This document shows positions 1 through 9,045 of a DNA stretch of 64,000 nt, piece after piece (position 1 is the first letter of the stretch; each line of letters opens with the position of its first letter). The notes under the pieces were generated by a model that saw only the letters and a list, made by a program, of their open reading frames with translations, had not been told where the DNA came from and made no database searches. Location: assembly GCA_028824715.1 (NCBI GenBank), contig JAPPCV010000114.1, positions 86,127-150,126 of the forward strand, written 5' to 3'. Source of the DNA: Boseongicola sp. (GTDB taxonomy: Bacteria > Pseudomonadota > Alphaproteobacteria > Rhodobacterales > Rhodobacteraceae). The position numbers and the translations under genes are program-made.

Positions 1-2
1 CT

Positions 3-566
3 GCCAGCCATGTCAGCAGCATCATTCATGGATTTCGGAAGACCTACCCTAGCGTCCGGATTGTCATCGCCTCAGGAAATACCGAAGAGATTGTTCAAAG
101 GTTGCGGTCATTTGATGCTGATATCGGGGTTATCGGCAGCGGGGAATCCTACGATGATTTCGAGACGCTGCCCTTGTCAACGAGCAAGTTGGTGGGGTTC
201 GCGCGCAGGGACTATTTCCCGACCGGAAAGCGGAGCATCTCGCTAGCCGAGCTTGCCGATCTGCCGCTCGTCTTGCGCGAACCTGGCTCAAAGACACGGC
301 AACAGCTGGAAGAGCTTGGCAAGGAGCGAGGCGTGACGCTTGATCCTGCGGTCGTTGCGGAAGGACGCGAGGCAGTTCGCGAAATCGTCGCCGCCATCGA
401 TGGTGTCGGCATCGTATCCCGTGCGGAACTGGGCGAAGATCAGCGCATTCGTGCCTTCGAACTTGAAGACATTGACCTGGAAATGCGGGAAACGGTGGTC
501 CATTTGCGCCAGCGTCGCGATGTCAGGGTCATTCGTGAATTCATGCGATTGTGCCAATCCACTTGA
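3..566 (+). CDS. LysR-type transcriptional regulator, C-terminal part (5' end outside window)
   Basis: The reading frame is open from the first bases of the window to TGA at 564-566, so the start codon and the winged-helix DNA-binding domain lie upstream. What is visible is the type 2 periplasmic-binding-protein-like effector domain of a LysR regulator: a YPSVRIVIASGN strand, the RSFDADIGVIG segment that typically precedes the hinge, and a LADLPLVLREPGSKTR region that begins the second lobe. The first internal ATG (102) falls inside the domain and is not a plausible start. The stop codon lies within the left arm of the palindrome at 560-607. The target genes and effector cannot be told from the fragment. 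Confidence 0.8.
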   Translation, partial: ASHVSSIIHGFRKTYPSVRIVIASGNTEEIVQRLRSFDADIGVIGSGESYDDFETLPLSTSKLVGFARRDYFPTGKRSISLAELADLPLVLREPGSKTRQQLEELGKERGVTLDPAVVAEGREAVREIVAAIDGVGIVSRAELGEDQRIRAFELEDIDLEMRETVVHLRQRRDVRVIREFMRLCQST

Positions 567-607
567 TTCAATCCGCAGCGAGCGCTCGTTGCGGATTGAA
601 TCAAGTG
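560..607. repeat. 48-bp near-perfect palindrome over the LysR stop codon
   Basis: The left arm 560-577 (CACTTGATTCAATCCGCA) is exactly complementary to the right arm 590-607. The 12 bases between them are self-complementary apart from one G/T pair (core CGAGCGCTCG). The whole 48 nt is therefore a palindrome with one mismatch. It contains the stop codon of the LysR gene (564-566). As RNA it would form a very stable hairpin, but no T-run follows it, so it is not a classic intrinsic terminator. It also sits at the junction with the decayed region to its right and could be a footprint of a rearrangement or a mobile palindromic repeat. Confidence 0.8.
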
Positions 608-699
608 CCTGCGCAGACCCAAACCGCATCTGCCGGGTTTCCATTTCCGCCGCCGGCCTGGCGTGCCGCAACCGTTGCCTCGGGCGGACTCGTTCCATG

Positions 700-1020
700 A
701 CGGTTCTATGGGGGCAATTCCGTCCTGCGTTGCTTCAATTCGCATTTCCGACGAGATTGTCAGGAGCCTCCGGTCGCGCGTCCAGAGACGGATCCCGGGA
801 ACAAGCAGGCACGACGCGATCAGCGACGCATCTACATAGCCGACCCCACGCCTGTAGAGCTTGCGTGCCTCGATCAGCACTCGCACTTCGCCTGGGGCGA
901 CGACCGGGAGGCTTGGGAGACCGTGAACGAGATCAAGCACCTATTGAAATAATGAAGATTGATGGACTTTCAGAGCACTTCCTGCAGCATTTGTGTCGAG
1001 CACAACTATCAAGATTTGCA
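700..1020 (-). pseudogene. VapC-type PIN-domain toxin remnant
   Basis: From GTG at 940 leftward the minus strand encodes VLDLVHGLPSLPVVAP, then RRGVGYVDASLIAS and LWTRDRRLL. This is the C-terminal half of a VapC PIN-domain ribonuclease, including two of its conserved acidic residues (D of YVDAS, D of TRDRR). An in-frame stop lies directly before the GTG at 941-943. Further upstream in the same frame, around 1015-985, is a short VVLDTN stretch that resembles the PIN N-terminus, which may mean that the middle of the gene was deleted. The 3' end runs into unrelated codons, so the left limit is approximate. No matching VapB antitoxin is visible. It cannot encode a working toxin. Confidence 0.65.
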
Positions 1021-1330
1021 CGCCAAACTCTTCCCTCTGGCACGCCACGCAGCGCACCCAAAACCAAGTTCTTGCTCCGCTGTTTATGTGCGGGCGCTGG
1101 TGGTGAATGGCGCCCAAAGACGGGCCATGGGTGCGACCGTGAGGCCTAGACCGCGATGGCGGCGGCCTCCATGCACGGCGAGGACGACGATCCCGAGGGC
1201 GGCGCATGGCACTGAAGCCCCGTCCGGCGGTGCAGTCGGTCCGCGGGCAGTGGCTTGCCGCCCATCTACACAAATGCTATATCTAGTAACCGAGGCAACA
1301 CCCCGCGCCTTCTGCGGGATGGAGACGCTC

Positions 1331-1588
1331 ATGCCCCAGGTGAAACTCCGCACATCTAGCGAGCGCCTAGCCGTCATCGACCGCGCGGCGGCGATTCGGG
1401 GCGTCAGCCGCACCGAGTTCGTGCTGCGCTCCAGCGAGGCGGCGGCGATCGAGGCCCTGAACGAGCGCCCGGTCATCGCCCTCGACGATGAGGCCTGGGA
1501 CGATTTCGTCGCGGCGCTCGACGCGCCGGTGGTGGTCGATCCCGCCGTGAAGGCGCGCTACGCGCGCAAGCCCCTTTGGGACCGCTAG
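1331..1588 (+). CDS. DUF1778 (TacA-like) antitoxin
   Basis: An 85-residue protein with the N-terminal ribbon-helix-helix pattern of DUF1778 antitoxins: VKLRTSSERLAVIDRAAAI, then SRTEFVLRSSEAAAIEAL. The C-terminal tail (DDEAWDDFVAAL, then ARYARKPLWDR) is the type that wraps and inhibits a partner acetyltransferase. ATG 1331 was chosen because GGAG at 1321-1324 is a good ribosome-binding site; ATG 1319 is a possible alternative. The stop overlaps the start of the GNAT gene at 1576, as expected for a toxin-antitoxin pair. Such antitoxins normally bind DNA as dimers and repress their own operon together with the toxin. Confidence 0.85.
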   Translation: MPQVKLRTSSERLAVIDRAAAIRGVSRTEFVLRSSEAAAIEALNERPVIALDDEAWDDFVAALDAPVVVDPAVKARYARKPLWDR

Positions 1589-2079
1589 GCCCGCCCGAGC
1601 CGCTCGCGCCCAGCCACAACATCTCGCAGTTCTCCTCGGGGGTTCCCACCCTCGACGTCTGGCTGCGCGGCAAGGCCAGGCTCAACGAGGTCAGGGGCGG
1701 CGCGCGCACCTATGTGGTTTGCGAAGGCGACCGCGTAGCGGGGTTCTACAGCCTCGCCGCCAGTTCCGTGGAACGGCGCCGGCTGTCGTCCAGGATCGGC
1801 CGCAACATGCCCGATCCGGTCCCGGTCATCCTGCTGGGCCAGCTCGCGGTGGACGAGGCCTGGCGCGGGCGCGGCCTCGGCTCGGACCTTCTGATCGACG
1901 CGGCGCGGCGCACGCTCGCCGCCTCCGGCGTGGTCGGCGCCCGCGCCGTCGTGGTGCAGGCTATCGACGACCGTGCCCGGGTTTTCTACGAGAGGTTCGG
2001 CTTCCGTCCGTTCTCGGAGCGTGAGCCGCTCATGCTGGTACTTCGCATGTCTGAGATCGCCGGATTGCTGGTGACCTGA
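1576..2079 (+). CDS. GNAT-family acetyltransferase toxin (TacT-like)
   Basis: A 167-residue GNAT acetyltransferase, the usual partner of DUF1778 antitoxins. Known TacT/AtaT-type toxins acetylate the amino acid on charged tRNA and block translation. The start is TTG at 1576, giving MGPLGPPEPLAPSHNI; it overlaps the antitoxin stop by 13 nt. Visible signatures are LDVWLRGKA near the N-terminus, the acetyl-CoA-binding loop DEAWRGRGLGSDLL at about residues 94-107, and the terminal AIDDRARVFYERFGF, which holds the tyrosine typical of the family. It looks complete. The pair is the only apparently intact unit in the decayed stretch 567-3200, consistent with addictive genes outlasting the element that brought them. 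Confidence 0.82.
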   Translation: MGPLGPPEPLAPSHNISQFSSGVPTLDVWLRGKARLNEVRGGARTYVVCEGDRVAGFYSLAASSVERRRLSSRIGRNMPDPVPVILLGQLAVDEAWRGRGLGSDLLIDAARRTLAASGVVGARAVVVQAIDDRARVFYERFGFRPFSEREPLMLVLRMSEIAGLLVT

Positions 2080-2554
2080 GCTGCGCAGCCGGCTCGTTGC
2101 CCTCCGTCCCGCCTCCCTGGCCCGACACCATCGGCGCCGCGCAGACCGGACTCCGTCGCTGCGTCGCTGGCCCGCCGCACTCCAAACTCAGCGGTGACGC
2201 GCGTGCCACCTTCAGGCGATCCAGACCGGCAGCCTGAGCACCACCGCGCATGCGGCGGCGGTCAGCGGGCCGAGCAGCCCCGCGAACACGGACGTCGCCA
2301 CAACTAAGTCCCGAAGCCGCACACCGCTTCCGCCGGGAGGACAAAGTCCGCCAGCTCGAACACGGGGCTCTCTTTGTATCTGGGGTCGTCGCGACCGATG
2401 TAGGGGCCGATGTGCCGAATTCGCCGAGATAGGCGAAAGGCGTCACCCTCCGGCCTCCAGAATCACGAAAGCCCGCGCCGAAACGCGGGCCTCGGAAAGA
2501 GGGCAAGACGAGCCTGCGTCTCACGGTGAAAGTTAGGCCCTCGCGCCGGCACGG
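2080..2554. other. Gene-free stretch with a short orphan protein fragment and a hairpin
   Basis: No complete gene is visible. On the minus strand, codons from about 2435 to the TAG at 2304-2306 read as a convincing protein tail (HIGPYIGRDDPRYKESPV, then ELADFVLPAEAV) without a start; the family was not recognised. A GC-rich hairpin lies at 2471-2490: GCCCGCG, a 6-nt loop, CGCGGGC. On the minus strand it is followed by only TTT, so it is a weak terminator candidate. The stretch is best read as relics of a mobile element between the toxin-antitoxin pair and the relaxase fragment. Confidence 0.4.
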
Positions 2555-3025
2555 TCAAGTCTCGCTCACGTCCCCAGCCGCGCTCGCCGCTCTCGATCTT
2601 CCGTCTGTCCATATCCCAAGATCGCGATCGACACTCCGTCCACCCGGACCCGGTTCGATTTCCGGCCCGGACGAGCGGTCACGGTCACGAGATGCGGACT
2701 CGCCGATCCCCCGGTCCTCGCTCCGACCCCCTTCCAGTCCGGCCTCGCGGTCCTTCGCCCTGTCCGGCTCGACCGCTTCGAGCGCCGTAATGCGCTCACC
2801 GGTCACGGCTTCGAGCTGCTCCTTCAGTGCCGCCTTGTCGTCGGTCACGAGCTCGGCCCAGGTCCCGTGCGCGGCTAATCTCAACGTAGAACGACTTCTG
2901 CGTGGTGAGGTGGGGATGGTTCGCCTCCATCGCGGCGATCACAGTGTCGACCGTGCGGCCCTGGAACGCATGGACGGTGGACGCCCTGGCGCGGTCGACA
3001 TGGCGAAGCTGCGGGTCGCTGGACG
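2555..3025 (-). pseudogene. MobF (TraA/TrwC-type) conjugative relaxase-helicase, C-terminal frameshifted fragment
   Basis: From about 3025 to 2862 one minus-strand frame gives the terminal helicase motif of conjugative relaxases: ASTVHAFQGRTVDTVIAAME, then QKSFYVEISRARD. From about 2857 to 2555 a different frame continues with AELVTDDKAALKEQLEAVTG and an acidic tail. In intact relatives these two pieces follow each other directly, so a frameshift lies at about 2857-2862. Everything N-terminal of the helicase C-terminus (the relaxase domain and Walker motifs) is missing. Intact proteins of this family are roughly 1000 residues long. The fragment shows that plasmid or integrative-element DNA once inserted left of the radical SAM gene. 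Confidence 0.75.
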
Positions 3026-3219
3026 CGACTTCGGCGGGCCTCGCTTTATGGAGGCCGAGGCCGATTGGGTGCTGGTGTCTTCGCGAGTTCGACGGTGGGT
3101 CGACACCCTCGGTCTTGTACACTCTGGTTGGGCTGGGTCCGCCCCCGCCAGTGTTCAAAGAGAGCCTTGGAACAATCATCCCCATTGCCTATGTTCGCTT
3201 TGTGTTCTATCTTGGCGAC

Positions 3220-4302
3220 ATGTCGCAAGTTGATCAATTGGCAGGATTCCGGGCGGTCGGTCGCGCCGCCCGGACGAACCCGACCAACCGGTTCGAGTCG
3301 CGGGAGCGCGAGGCCTTTCACGATGGCTGGCCGGTCGAAGTCGACCTTCCGCCGCTGCGCACCGAAGTGACAGTCGAGAGGCCGCGGCGCGTGATCACGC
3401 GCAACCGCTCGCCGGACATAGGTTTCGATCAGTCGATCAATCCCTACAGGGGATGCGAACATGGCTGCATCTACTGCTTTGCGCGTCCCACACACGCCTT
3501 TCTCGGACTGTCGCCGGGGCTCGACTTCGAAACGCGGCTTGTCGCGCGGCCGGGAGCTCCCGAGATCCTGGAGCGGGAGCTTCGGGCCAAGTCCTACCGC
3601 CCGGCCGTGATCGCAATGGGAACGAACACCGATCCGTACCAGCCGATCGAACGCGAATATCGGATCGTGCGCCGGATCCTGGAGACGCTGAATGAATGCC
3701 GGCACCCAGTTGCCATGGTGACCAAGGGCACGCTGATCGAGCGGGACCTGGACATCCTTGGTGAAATGGGTCGCCTCGGCTTGGCTCGGGTCGGAATAAG
3801 CATGACTACCCTGGATGCGCGATTGGCCCGCAAGATGGAGCCGAGGGCACCTTCGCCGAAGCGGAGGCTCGAGACGATTCGACGCCTTGCAGAGGCAGGG
3901 TGTCCCGTGCGGGTCATGGTGGCGCCCGTAGTTCCCGCACTCACCGACCACGAGCTGGAGGCCATCCTTGTCCAAGCTGCCGAGGCGGGAGCAATCGCCG
4001 CGAGCTGGATCATGCTTCGCCTGCCCCTGGAAGTCTCGCCACTGTTTCAGGAATGGCTGGCCGAGCACTATCCTGACCGGGCACACAGGGTCATGGGTCG
4101 CGTACGAGAGTTGCACAACGGCCGGGACTATGACCCTGAATGGGGAAGGCGAATGACCGGCCAGGGCGTCTTCGCCGACATGGTCGCGCACCGTTTCTCG
4201 ATTGCAGCGAGGCGGCTGGGCATTGCGGCGAAACCGCCTCCCTTGCGCACCGACCTGTTCAAGCGGCCCGTGAGGGTGGGGGACCAGCTTTCACTACTCT
4301 GA
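3220..4302 (+). CDS. PA0069-family radical SAM protein
   Basis: A 360-residue radical SAM protein of the SplB-like group annotated as PA0069 family. The iron-sulfur motif is C79-x3-C83-x2-C86 (sequence GCEHGCIYCF), followed by TDPYQPIE and VTKGTLIERD segments typical of the family. The open frame extends upstream to 2902, but residues before M3220 fall in the decayed relaxase region and are not family-like, so ATG 3220 (MSQVDQLAGF) is taken as the start; its ribosome-binding site is weak. The substrate is unknown. It lies 118 bp upstream of murB, where relatives carry murG and murC, so it does not belong to the cell-wall cluster by function. Confidence 0.85.
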   Translation: MSQVDQLAGFRAVGRAARTNPTNRFESREREAFHDGWPVEVDLPPLRTEVTVERPRRVITRNRSPDIGFDQSINPYRGCEHGCIYCFARPTHAFLGLSPGLDFETRLVARPGAPEILERELRAKSYRPAVIAMGTNTDPYQPIEREYRIVRRILETLNECRHPVAMVTKGTLIERDLDILGEMGRLGLARVGISMTTLDARLARKMEPRAPSPKRRLETIRRLAEAGCPVRVMVAPVVPALTDHELEAILVQAAEAGAIAASWIMLRLPLEVSPLFQEWLAEHYPDRAHRVMGRVRELHNGRDYDPEWGRRMTGQGVFADMVAHRFSIAARRLGIAAKPPPLRTDLFKRPVRVGDQLSLL

Positions 4303-4420
4303 AGCCATCCAATCGACGTCTGCCTTGATTGCATCGGCACATGGAACTCGCCATGGCGAACGGCGGCAAGCTTCCGGTTTGTGCTGGCCTTGAATCGGGT
4401 GTGGTGCTAGCTCCGGCGCG

Positions 4421-5356
4421 ATGGGTGGCGTGGCTGAAATAGGCGTGCGTGGGCGGCTCGTGCCGAGCTACGACCTGTCCGGGTTGACATGGCTGCGTGT
4501 GGGCGGACCGGCGGACTGGCTGTTCCTGCCAAAGGATGTTGATGACCTGGGCACCTTCCTTGCGGCCCTTCCTGAAGACATTGCGGTCTTCCCGATGGGC
4601 GTCGGGTCGAATCTCATCGTGCGCGACGGCGGGATTCGCGCCGTCGTTATCCGCCTGGGCCGACAGTTTGCCGACATCTCGGTCAGCGGCGACGTCGTGA
4701 CTGCGGGTGCGGGCGCCATGGACATCCAGGTTGCCAAGAGAGCGGCGGAAGCGGGCCTTGATCTCGTGTTCCTTTGCACCATCCCAGGCGCGATCGGTGG
4801 TGCCGTCCGGATGAATGCCGGATGCTACGGCTCGTATATTTCGGACCATTTCGTGTCGGCCGAATTGGTGCTGCGTGACGGCAGCAGGGCGAATCTCGGT
4901 CCGGACGGCATGAACTTCGGATACAGGAAGAGCGAACTTCCGGAGGGCGCCGTCGTGGTTTCGGCAAGATTTCGCGCAGACCTGCATGACCCCGAGGTCC
5001 TGGAAACTAAGATGAAGGCGCAAATCGCCAAGAGAGAGGAAACGCAGCCGACCAAGGCGCTGACGGCGGGATCGACGTTCCGGAATCCGGCTGGCTACAG
5101 CTCGACGGGCAAGGCGGATGACACGCATGAACTGAAGGCGTGGAAGGTCATCGAGGACGCCGGATTGCGCGGCGCGCGTCGTGGACAGGCGCAGATGTCT
5201 GCAATGCATCCGAATTTTCTCGTCAATCTGGGTGGCGCCACCGCAGCCGATTTGGAGGCGCTCGGCGAAGAGGTTCGAACAAAGGTCTTCCAACACTCGG
5301 GAATTGCATTAGAATGGGAGATTGCGAGGGTCGGGGAACCGGCCCCGACGGCATGA
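4421..5356 (+). CDS. murB: UDP-N-acetylenolpyruvoylglucosamine reductase
   Basis: MurB reduces UDP-GlcNAc-enolpyruvate to UDP-MurNAc with NADPH and FAD in the cytoplasm, the second committed step of peptidoglycan synthesis. The 311 residues show the FAD-binding segment [14 protein letters not shown] (58-71), [17 protein letters not shown] (121-137), the GYRKS motif (167-171) with the substrate tyrosine, and GSTFRNP (217-223) with the proton-donor serine. A glutamate late in the protein (LEWEI) fits the family. ATG 4421 has a poor ribosome-binding site, but the N-terminus aligns with relatives (VRGRL, then [12 protein letters not shown]). It starts the murB-ddl-ftsQ-ftsA-ftsZ run; murG and murC, usually upstream, are absent from the window. 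Confidence 0.95.
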   Translation: MGGVAEIGVRGRLVPSYDLSGLTWLRVGGPADWLFLPKDVDDLGTFLAALPEDIAVFPMGVGSNLIVRDGGIRAVVIRLGRQFADISVSGDVVTAGAGAMDIQVAKRAAEAGLDLVFLCTIPGAIGGAVRMNAGCYGSYISDHFVSAELVLRDGSRANLGPDGMNFGYRKSELPEGAVVVSARFRADLHDPEVLETKMKAQIAKREETQPTKALTAGSTFRNPAGYSSTGKADDTHELKAWKVIEDAGLRGARRGQAQMSAMHPNFLVNLGGATAADLEALGEEVRTKVFQHSGIALEWEIARVGEPAPTA

Positions 5357-5404
5357 GGCAGACAGACGGGGGCGGGTAACGCCCTGATAGCAGGTGGGGA
5401 AGGA

Positions 5405-6319
5405 ATGTCGAGCAGGACACTTCCCAAAGTCGCGGTAATCATGGGCGGACGCTCGGTCGAGCGCGAGGTTTCCCTGTCCTCGGGCCACGAATGTGCCATG
5501 GCACTTCGCGAGATGGACTACGATGTCACCGCCATTGACGCGGGGCAAGACATCGTGGAGCGGCTGACGGAGGCGTCTCCCGACGTCGTCTTCAATGCGT
5601 TGCACGGGCGTTGGGGAGAGGACGGGTGCGTTCAGGGCATTCTCGAATGGTTGCGGATTCCCTATTCGCATTCCGGCGTGCTGGCTTCGGCTCTCGCCAT
5701 GGACAAGGCGCGCTCGAAAGCGGCCTTTGCCAAGGCGGGCATTCCGGTGGCGGATGGCGGGCTGTTTTCCAGGAAGGAAATCAAGGCAGGGCACGTCATG
5801 GCGCCGCCCTATGTCGTCAAGCCAAACAACGAAGGCTCTTCCGTCGGCGTCTGCATCGTGCCGGATCGCGCAAACCGGCCGCCGGAGATTGACGACGAAA
5901 TGCCTGCGTCCCTGATGGTCGAGGCATATGTGCCGGGTCGGGAACTGACGGTGACGGTGAAGGGCGGCAAGGCGCTCTGCGTTACCGAAATCGTGACCAA
6001 TGGCTGGTACGACTATGACGCAAAGTACGTGCCGGGCGCCTCGCGGCACGACTTGCCGGCGAACCTCCCGGACAGGATCACGGAAGCCTGCCTCGCACAT
6101 GCCGAGACAGCTCATGAGGCGCTCGGTTGCCGGGGAGTCAGTCGAATCGATTTCCGATGGGACGAGGCAAGGGGTCTGCAGGGCCTATTTGCGTTGGAGA
6201 CGAACACCCAGCCCGGAATGACTCCGACGTCGCTTGTGCCGGAACAGGCCGCCCATCTCGGAACCGGTTTTCCGGAACTCTGCGACTGGATCGTGAAGGA
6301 TGCGTCATGCGAACGATGA
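5405..6319 (+). CDS. ddl: D-alanine--D-alanine ligase
   Basis: Ddl joins two D-alanines using ATP, giving the dipeptide that MurF adds to the peptidoglycan precursor. The 304 residues begin [19 protein letters not shown], the N-terminal substrate loop. Then come [10 protein letters not shown], the ATP-grasp domain with [14 protein letters not shown], and the metal-binding end [19 protein letters not shown]. The start ATG 5405 is preceded by GGTGGGGAAGGA, a strong ribosome-binding site. It follows murB by 48 bp and its stop overlaps the start of ftsQ at 6307, indicating translational coupling in the division operon. Length and motifs are normal for the family (DdlB type). Confidence 0.95.
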   Translation: MSSRTLPKVAVIMGGRSVEREVSLSSGHECAMALREMDYDVTAIDAGQDIVERLTEASPDVVFNALHGRWGEDGCVQGILEWLRIPYSHSGVLASALAMDKARSKAAFAKAGIPVADGGLFSRKEIKAGHVMAPPYVVKPNNEGSSVGVCIVPDRANRPPEIDDEMPASLMVEAYVPGRELTVTVKGGKALCVTEIVTNGWYDYDAKYVPGASRHDLPANLPDRITEACLAHAETAHEALGCRGVSRIDFRWDEARGLQGLFALETNTQPGMTPTSLVPEQAAHLGTGFPELCDWIVKDASCER

Positions 6320-7143
6320 AGGATCCCGCTCCGTCCCGCCTGGAATACAGGATGAAACGGCTGATGCTGCGGCCGTCGATGCGCCCGTTCCGGCGGTACG
6401 GGATGCCCGTGATCGCGTTGGCGACGCTGGTCGGTCTCTGGGCGGTCGACGAGGATCGGCGGGAGAGTGCCGTGGCGTTCGTCGCCGAGTTGCGAAATGA
6501 AGTCGGTGAGCGGCCGGAGCTGATCGTGCGGATGATGATTGTCGAGGGTGCATCGCCGGAACTGGCGGCGAGCATCCGGGAATCCCTTTCCGTCGAATTC
6601 CCCGTCTCTCCCTTCAACCTGCGGCTTGACGATCTGACGGAAAGGGTCCAGGCGCTCGATGCCGTCGCGCATGTGTCGCTTCAGGTCCGGTCGAGAGGTG
6701 TCCTGGCCGTTGAGGTCGATGAACGGGTGCCGGTTGCGGTCTGGCGTTCGGACGACGGCGTGGCACTTCTTGACAAGACCGGGCATCGGGTTGCGACCGT
6801 GCCGTCGCGCGTTTCCCGACCTGATCTGCCCCTGGTCGCGGGACTTGGTGCGGATGCGGCAATTCCGGAGGCGCTCCGGCTCTATGACGTAGCCCGTCCG
6901 ATCAGGGACCGCGTGCGCGGCTTCATTCGGGTGGGGGAGCGCCGATGGGACGTGGTCCTGGATCGCGGGCAGTCGATCAAGCTGCCCGAAACGCAGGCTG
7001 TGACTGCGCTCAAGAAGGTCATTGAGCTGGATGTGGCGCAGGATCTGCTTGAACGGGACATATCGGTTGTGGATTTCCGCAACTCGCAGCGACCGGTCCT
7101 GCGCCTTGGCCAGACGGCAATCGGGACATTCCACGATGGGTGA
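6307..7143 (+). CDS. ftsQ: Cell division protein FtsQ
   Basis: FtsQ is the bitopic inner-membrane protein that links early and late divisome proteins through FtsB/FtsL. The predicted 278 residues have a basic cytoplasmic N-terminus, one membrane segment at about 33-47 ([15 protein letters not shown]), a POTRA domain at about 75-145 ([13 protein letters not shown], then [17 protein letters not shown] and [11 protein letters not shown]), and the periplasmic beta domain ([11 protein letters not shown]). ATG 6307 overlaps the end of ddl by 13 nt and has AAGGA upstream; ATG 6316, in an ATGA overlap with the ddl stop, is an alternative. The long upstream extension of the frame overlaps ddl and is not used. 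ftsA follows after 16 bp. Confidence 0.9.
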   Translation: MRTMKDPAPSRLEYRMKRLMLRPSMRPFRRYGMPVIALATLVGLWAVDEDRRESAVAFVAELRNEVGERPELIVRMMIVEGASPELAASIRESLSVEFPVSPFNLRLDDLTERVQALDAVAHVSLQVRSRGVLAVEVDERVPVAVWRSDDGVALLDKTGHRVATVPSRVSRPDLPLVAGLGADAAIPEALRLYDVARPIRDRVRGFIRVGERRWDVVLDRGQSIKLPETQAVTALKKVIELDVAQDLLERDISVVDFRNSQRPVLRLGQTAIGTFHDG

Positions 7144-7159
7144 GCAGCGAGCCTGACCG

Positions 7160-8497
7160 ATGATGGGTGACCTTTATCGCAACCAACGTGCAATGCGGGC
7201 TATGCGGCAGACCGCAATGCAGAGAGGAGTCATCGCGGTTCTGGACGTCGGAACATCCAAGATTGCCTGCCTGATCCTGGTTCTTGACGAGAACATGCAT
7301 GCCGTCAGCGACGAGGGCATCGGCAACCTGGCAGGGCAGGAAAAGTTCCGCGTCATCGGGGCGGCGACCACGCGGTCGCGAGGTGTTGAATTCGGTGAGA
7401 CGATGGTGCTGCGCGAGACCGAACGCGCAATTCGAACCGCCGTGCAGGCTGCGCAGAAAATGGCGCAATGTCGCGTTGACCACGTGATGGTCTGCGCGTC
7501 GGGGGGCAGGCCGCGTTCGTATGGCCTCGCTGGCCAAGTGCAGGTTGAGCGAGAGATTGTGACCGAATCCGATGTCGCTCACGTTCTCGCATCCTGCGAC
7601 ATCCCGGACTACGGGGCGGATCGTGAAATTCTGCACGCTCAGCCTGTGAACTTCGTGCTGGACCACAGGTCGGGCCTGACGGATCCGAGAAATCAGATCG
7701 GGCAGCGTCTGGCCTGCGACTTGCACATGCTGACGGCTGACCGGGCTCCGATCGGCAACTTGGTTCACTGCGTTCGTCGTTGCGATCTGGAGATGGCCGG
7801 ATTGGCCATGTCATCCTATGTGTCGGGGATTTCGGCACTGGTCGAGGATGAACAGGAGCTCGGTGCGGCATGCATCGACATGGGAGGAGGCACGACTGGC
7901 ATCTCGATCTTCCTGAAGCGACACATGATCTATGCCGACGCGGTTCGTCTCGGTGGCGAGCACGTCACTCACGACATCGCGATGGGTTTCAAGGTTCCGA
8001 TGAACGTGGCCGAACGGATCAAGACATTTCATGGCGGTGTTGTCGCAACTGGCATGGACGACCGAGACATGATCGAGATCGACCGCGAGTCCGAAAATTG
8101 GGATGGCGAGAGGCGAGCGGTGAGCCGGGCGGAATTGATCGGCATAATGCGTCCCAGGGTCGAGGAAATCCTTGAAGCGGTGCGCGAGCGCCTCGATGCC
8201 GCCGGATTCGAGCACTTGCCGAGCCAGCAGATCGTGCTGACGGGAGGGGCCAGCCAGGTGCCTGGGATTGATTCGCTGGCGGCGCGGATTCTCGGCCAGC
8301 AGGTGCGCATCGGCCACCCTTTGAGAGTGCGCGGCCTGCCCCAGGCCGTTACAGGCACCGCATTCTCCAGCGCCGTGGGACTCAGTCTTCTGGCGGCCCA
8401 TCCCCAAGACGAGTGTTGGGACTTTGAATTGCCCTATGATTTCAGGGCGGCGCGTCCGCTGAAGCGCGCGGTCAAGTGGTTCAGGGCCAACTGGTAA
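7160..8497 (+). CDS. ftsA: Cell division protein FtsA
   Basis: FtsA is the actin-like ATPase that tethers FtsZ filaments to the inner membrane. The 445 residues have a Rhodobacterales-type N-terminal extension (DLYRNQRAMRAMRQTAMQRG) before the phosphate-1 loop AVLDVGTSKIACL. The SHS2-inserted 1C domain lies at about residues 105-195, phosphate-2 is CIDMGGGTTGISIF, and the adenosine motif is VLTGGASQVPG. The C-terminal RPLKRAVKWFRANW is the amphipathic membrane-targeting helix. It is the fifth gene of the murB-ftsA run. A 548-bp spacer separates it from the FtsZ start. Confidence 0.94.
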   Translation: MMGDLYRNQRAMRAMRQTAMQRGVIAVLDVGTSKIACLILVLDENMHAVSDEGIGNLAGQEKFRVIGAATTRSRGVEFGETMVLRETERAIRTAVQAAQKMAQCRVDHVMVCASGGRPRSYGLAGQVQVEREIVTESDVAHVLASCDIPDYGADREILHAQPVNFVLDHRSGLTDPRNQIGQRLACDLHMLTADRAPIGNLVHCVRRCDLEMAGLAMSSYVSGISALVEDEQELGAACIDMGGGTTGISIFLKRHMIYADAVRLGGEHVTHDIAMGFKVPMNVAERIKTFHGGVVATGMDDRDMIEIDRESENWDGERRAVSRAELIGIMRPRVEEILEAVRERLDAAGFEHLPSQQIVLTGGASQVPGIDSLAARILGQQVRIGHPLRVRGLPQAVTGTAFSSAVGLSLLAAHPQDECWDFELPYDFRAARPLKRAVKWFRANW

Positions 8498-9045
8498 AGC
8501 GGGCGCGAAGCTGCGTCTGATTCTCGACACGGCGCTCATATTTCCGATGCCGCAAGCGCTGCCGGAAGCCCGGGACCCCGGGATCGATACGAGATTCCAC
8601 CGTAATTCTGTTACTTTACAGAGGGTTGCACGTTTCAAGGTGGGGAGGGCCATGGCTGCCCCGAAAGTGCAGTGCCGACCAAATTAGTGCGCGACCTCGC
8701 GAAGCGAATCTGGTAAGTTGACCACAAGGTCGGGAAACGGCCACGAAGATGGGCAAAGCAGGCACCACGCAACCATGTCGCTCCAACCAAGTCGGCTTTG
8801 GCGTAGCCGAGGTCGGCAAGGCGCAGGGCTGGCGGATGAGCGCCGCCAGGCCACTATATGGCGGGTCGCGCACGACATGATGGGCAATCTGCAAAAATGC
8901 TTGCCATATTTCGTGGTTTCGGCCACAAGTCGAGTGATTGGTGGGCCATCCGGGGCCTAAGGGTTGAGGCATGAGGCAGATGACAGGGACGACCGCAAGA
9001 GCGGCACCTCATCAGGCAAGAGAAATGGAGCAGGAGGGCAAACCA
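8498..9045. promoter_or_regulatory. ftsA-ftsZ intergenic region, probably holding ftsZ promoter(s)
   Basis: 548 bp without a recognisable gene. ftsZ commonly has its own regulated promoters, so this spacer is the expected place for them. AT-richer patches that could hold promoters are GTAATTCTGTTACTTTACAG (8602-8621) and CTTGCCATATTTCGTGGTTT (8899-8918). No CtrA-type TTAA-N7-TTAA pair and no clear -35/-10 combination was found. Short minus-strand ORFs in the stretch show no recognisable domain. An in-frame ATG at 8971 would extend FtsZ, but the 9046 start is better supported. Confidence 0.4.

Noticed and set aside
8616..8972. Minus-strand ORF in the ftsA-ftsZ spacer
   Set aside because: No domain and no promoter or ribosome-site support; it overlaps the expected ftsZ promoter area.
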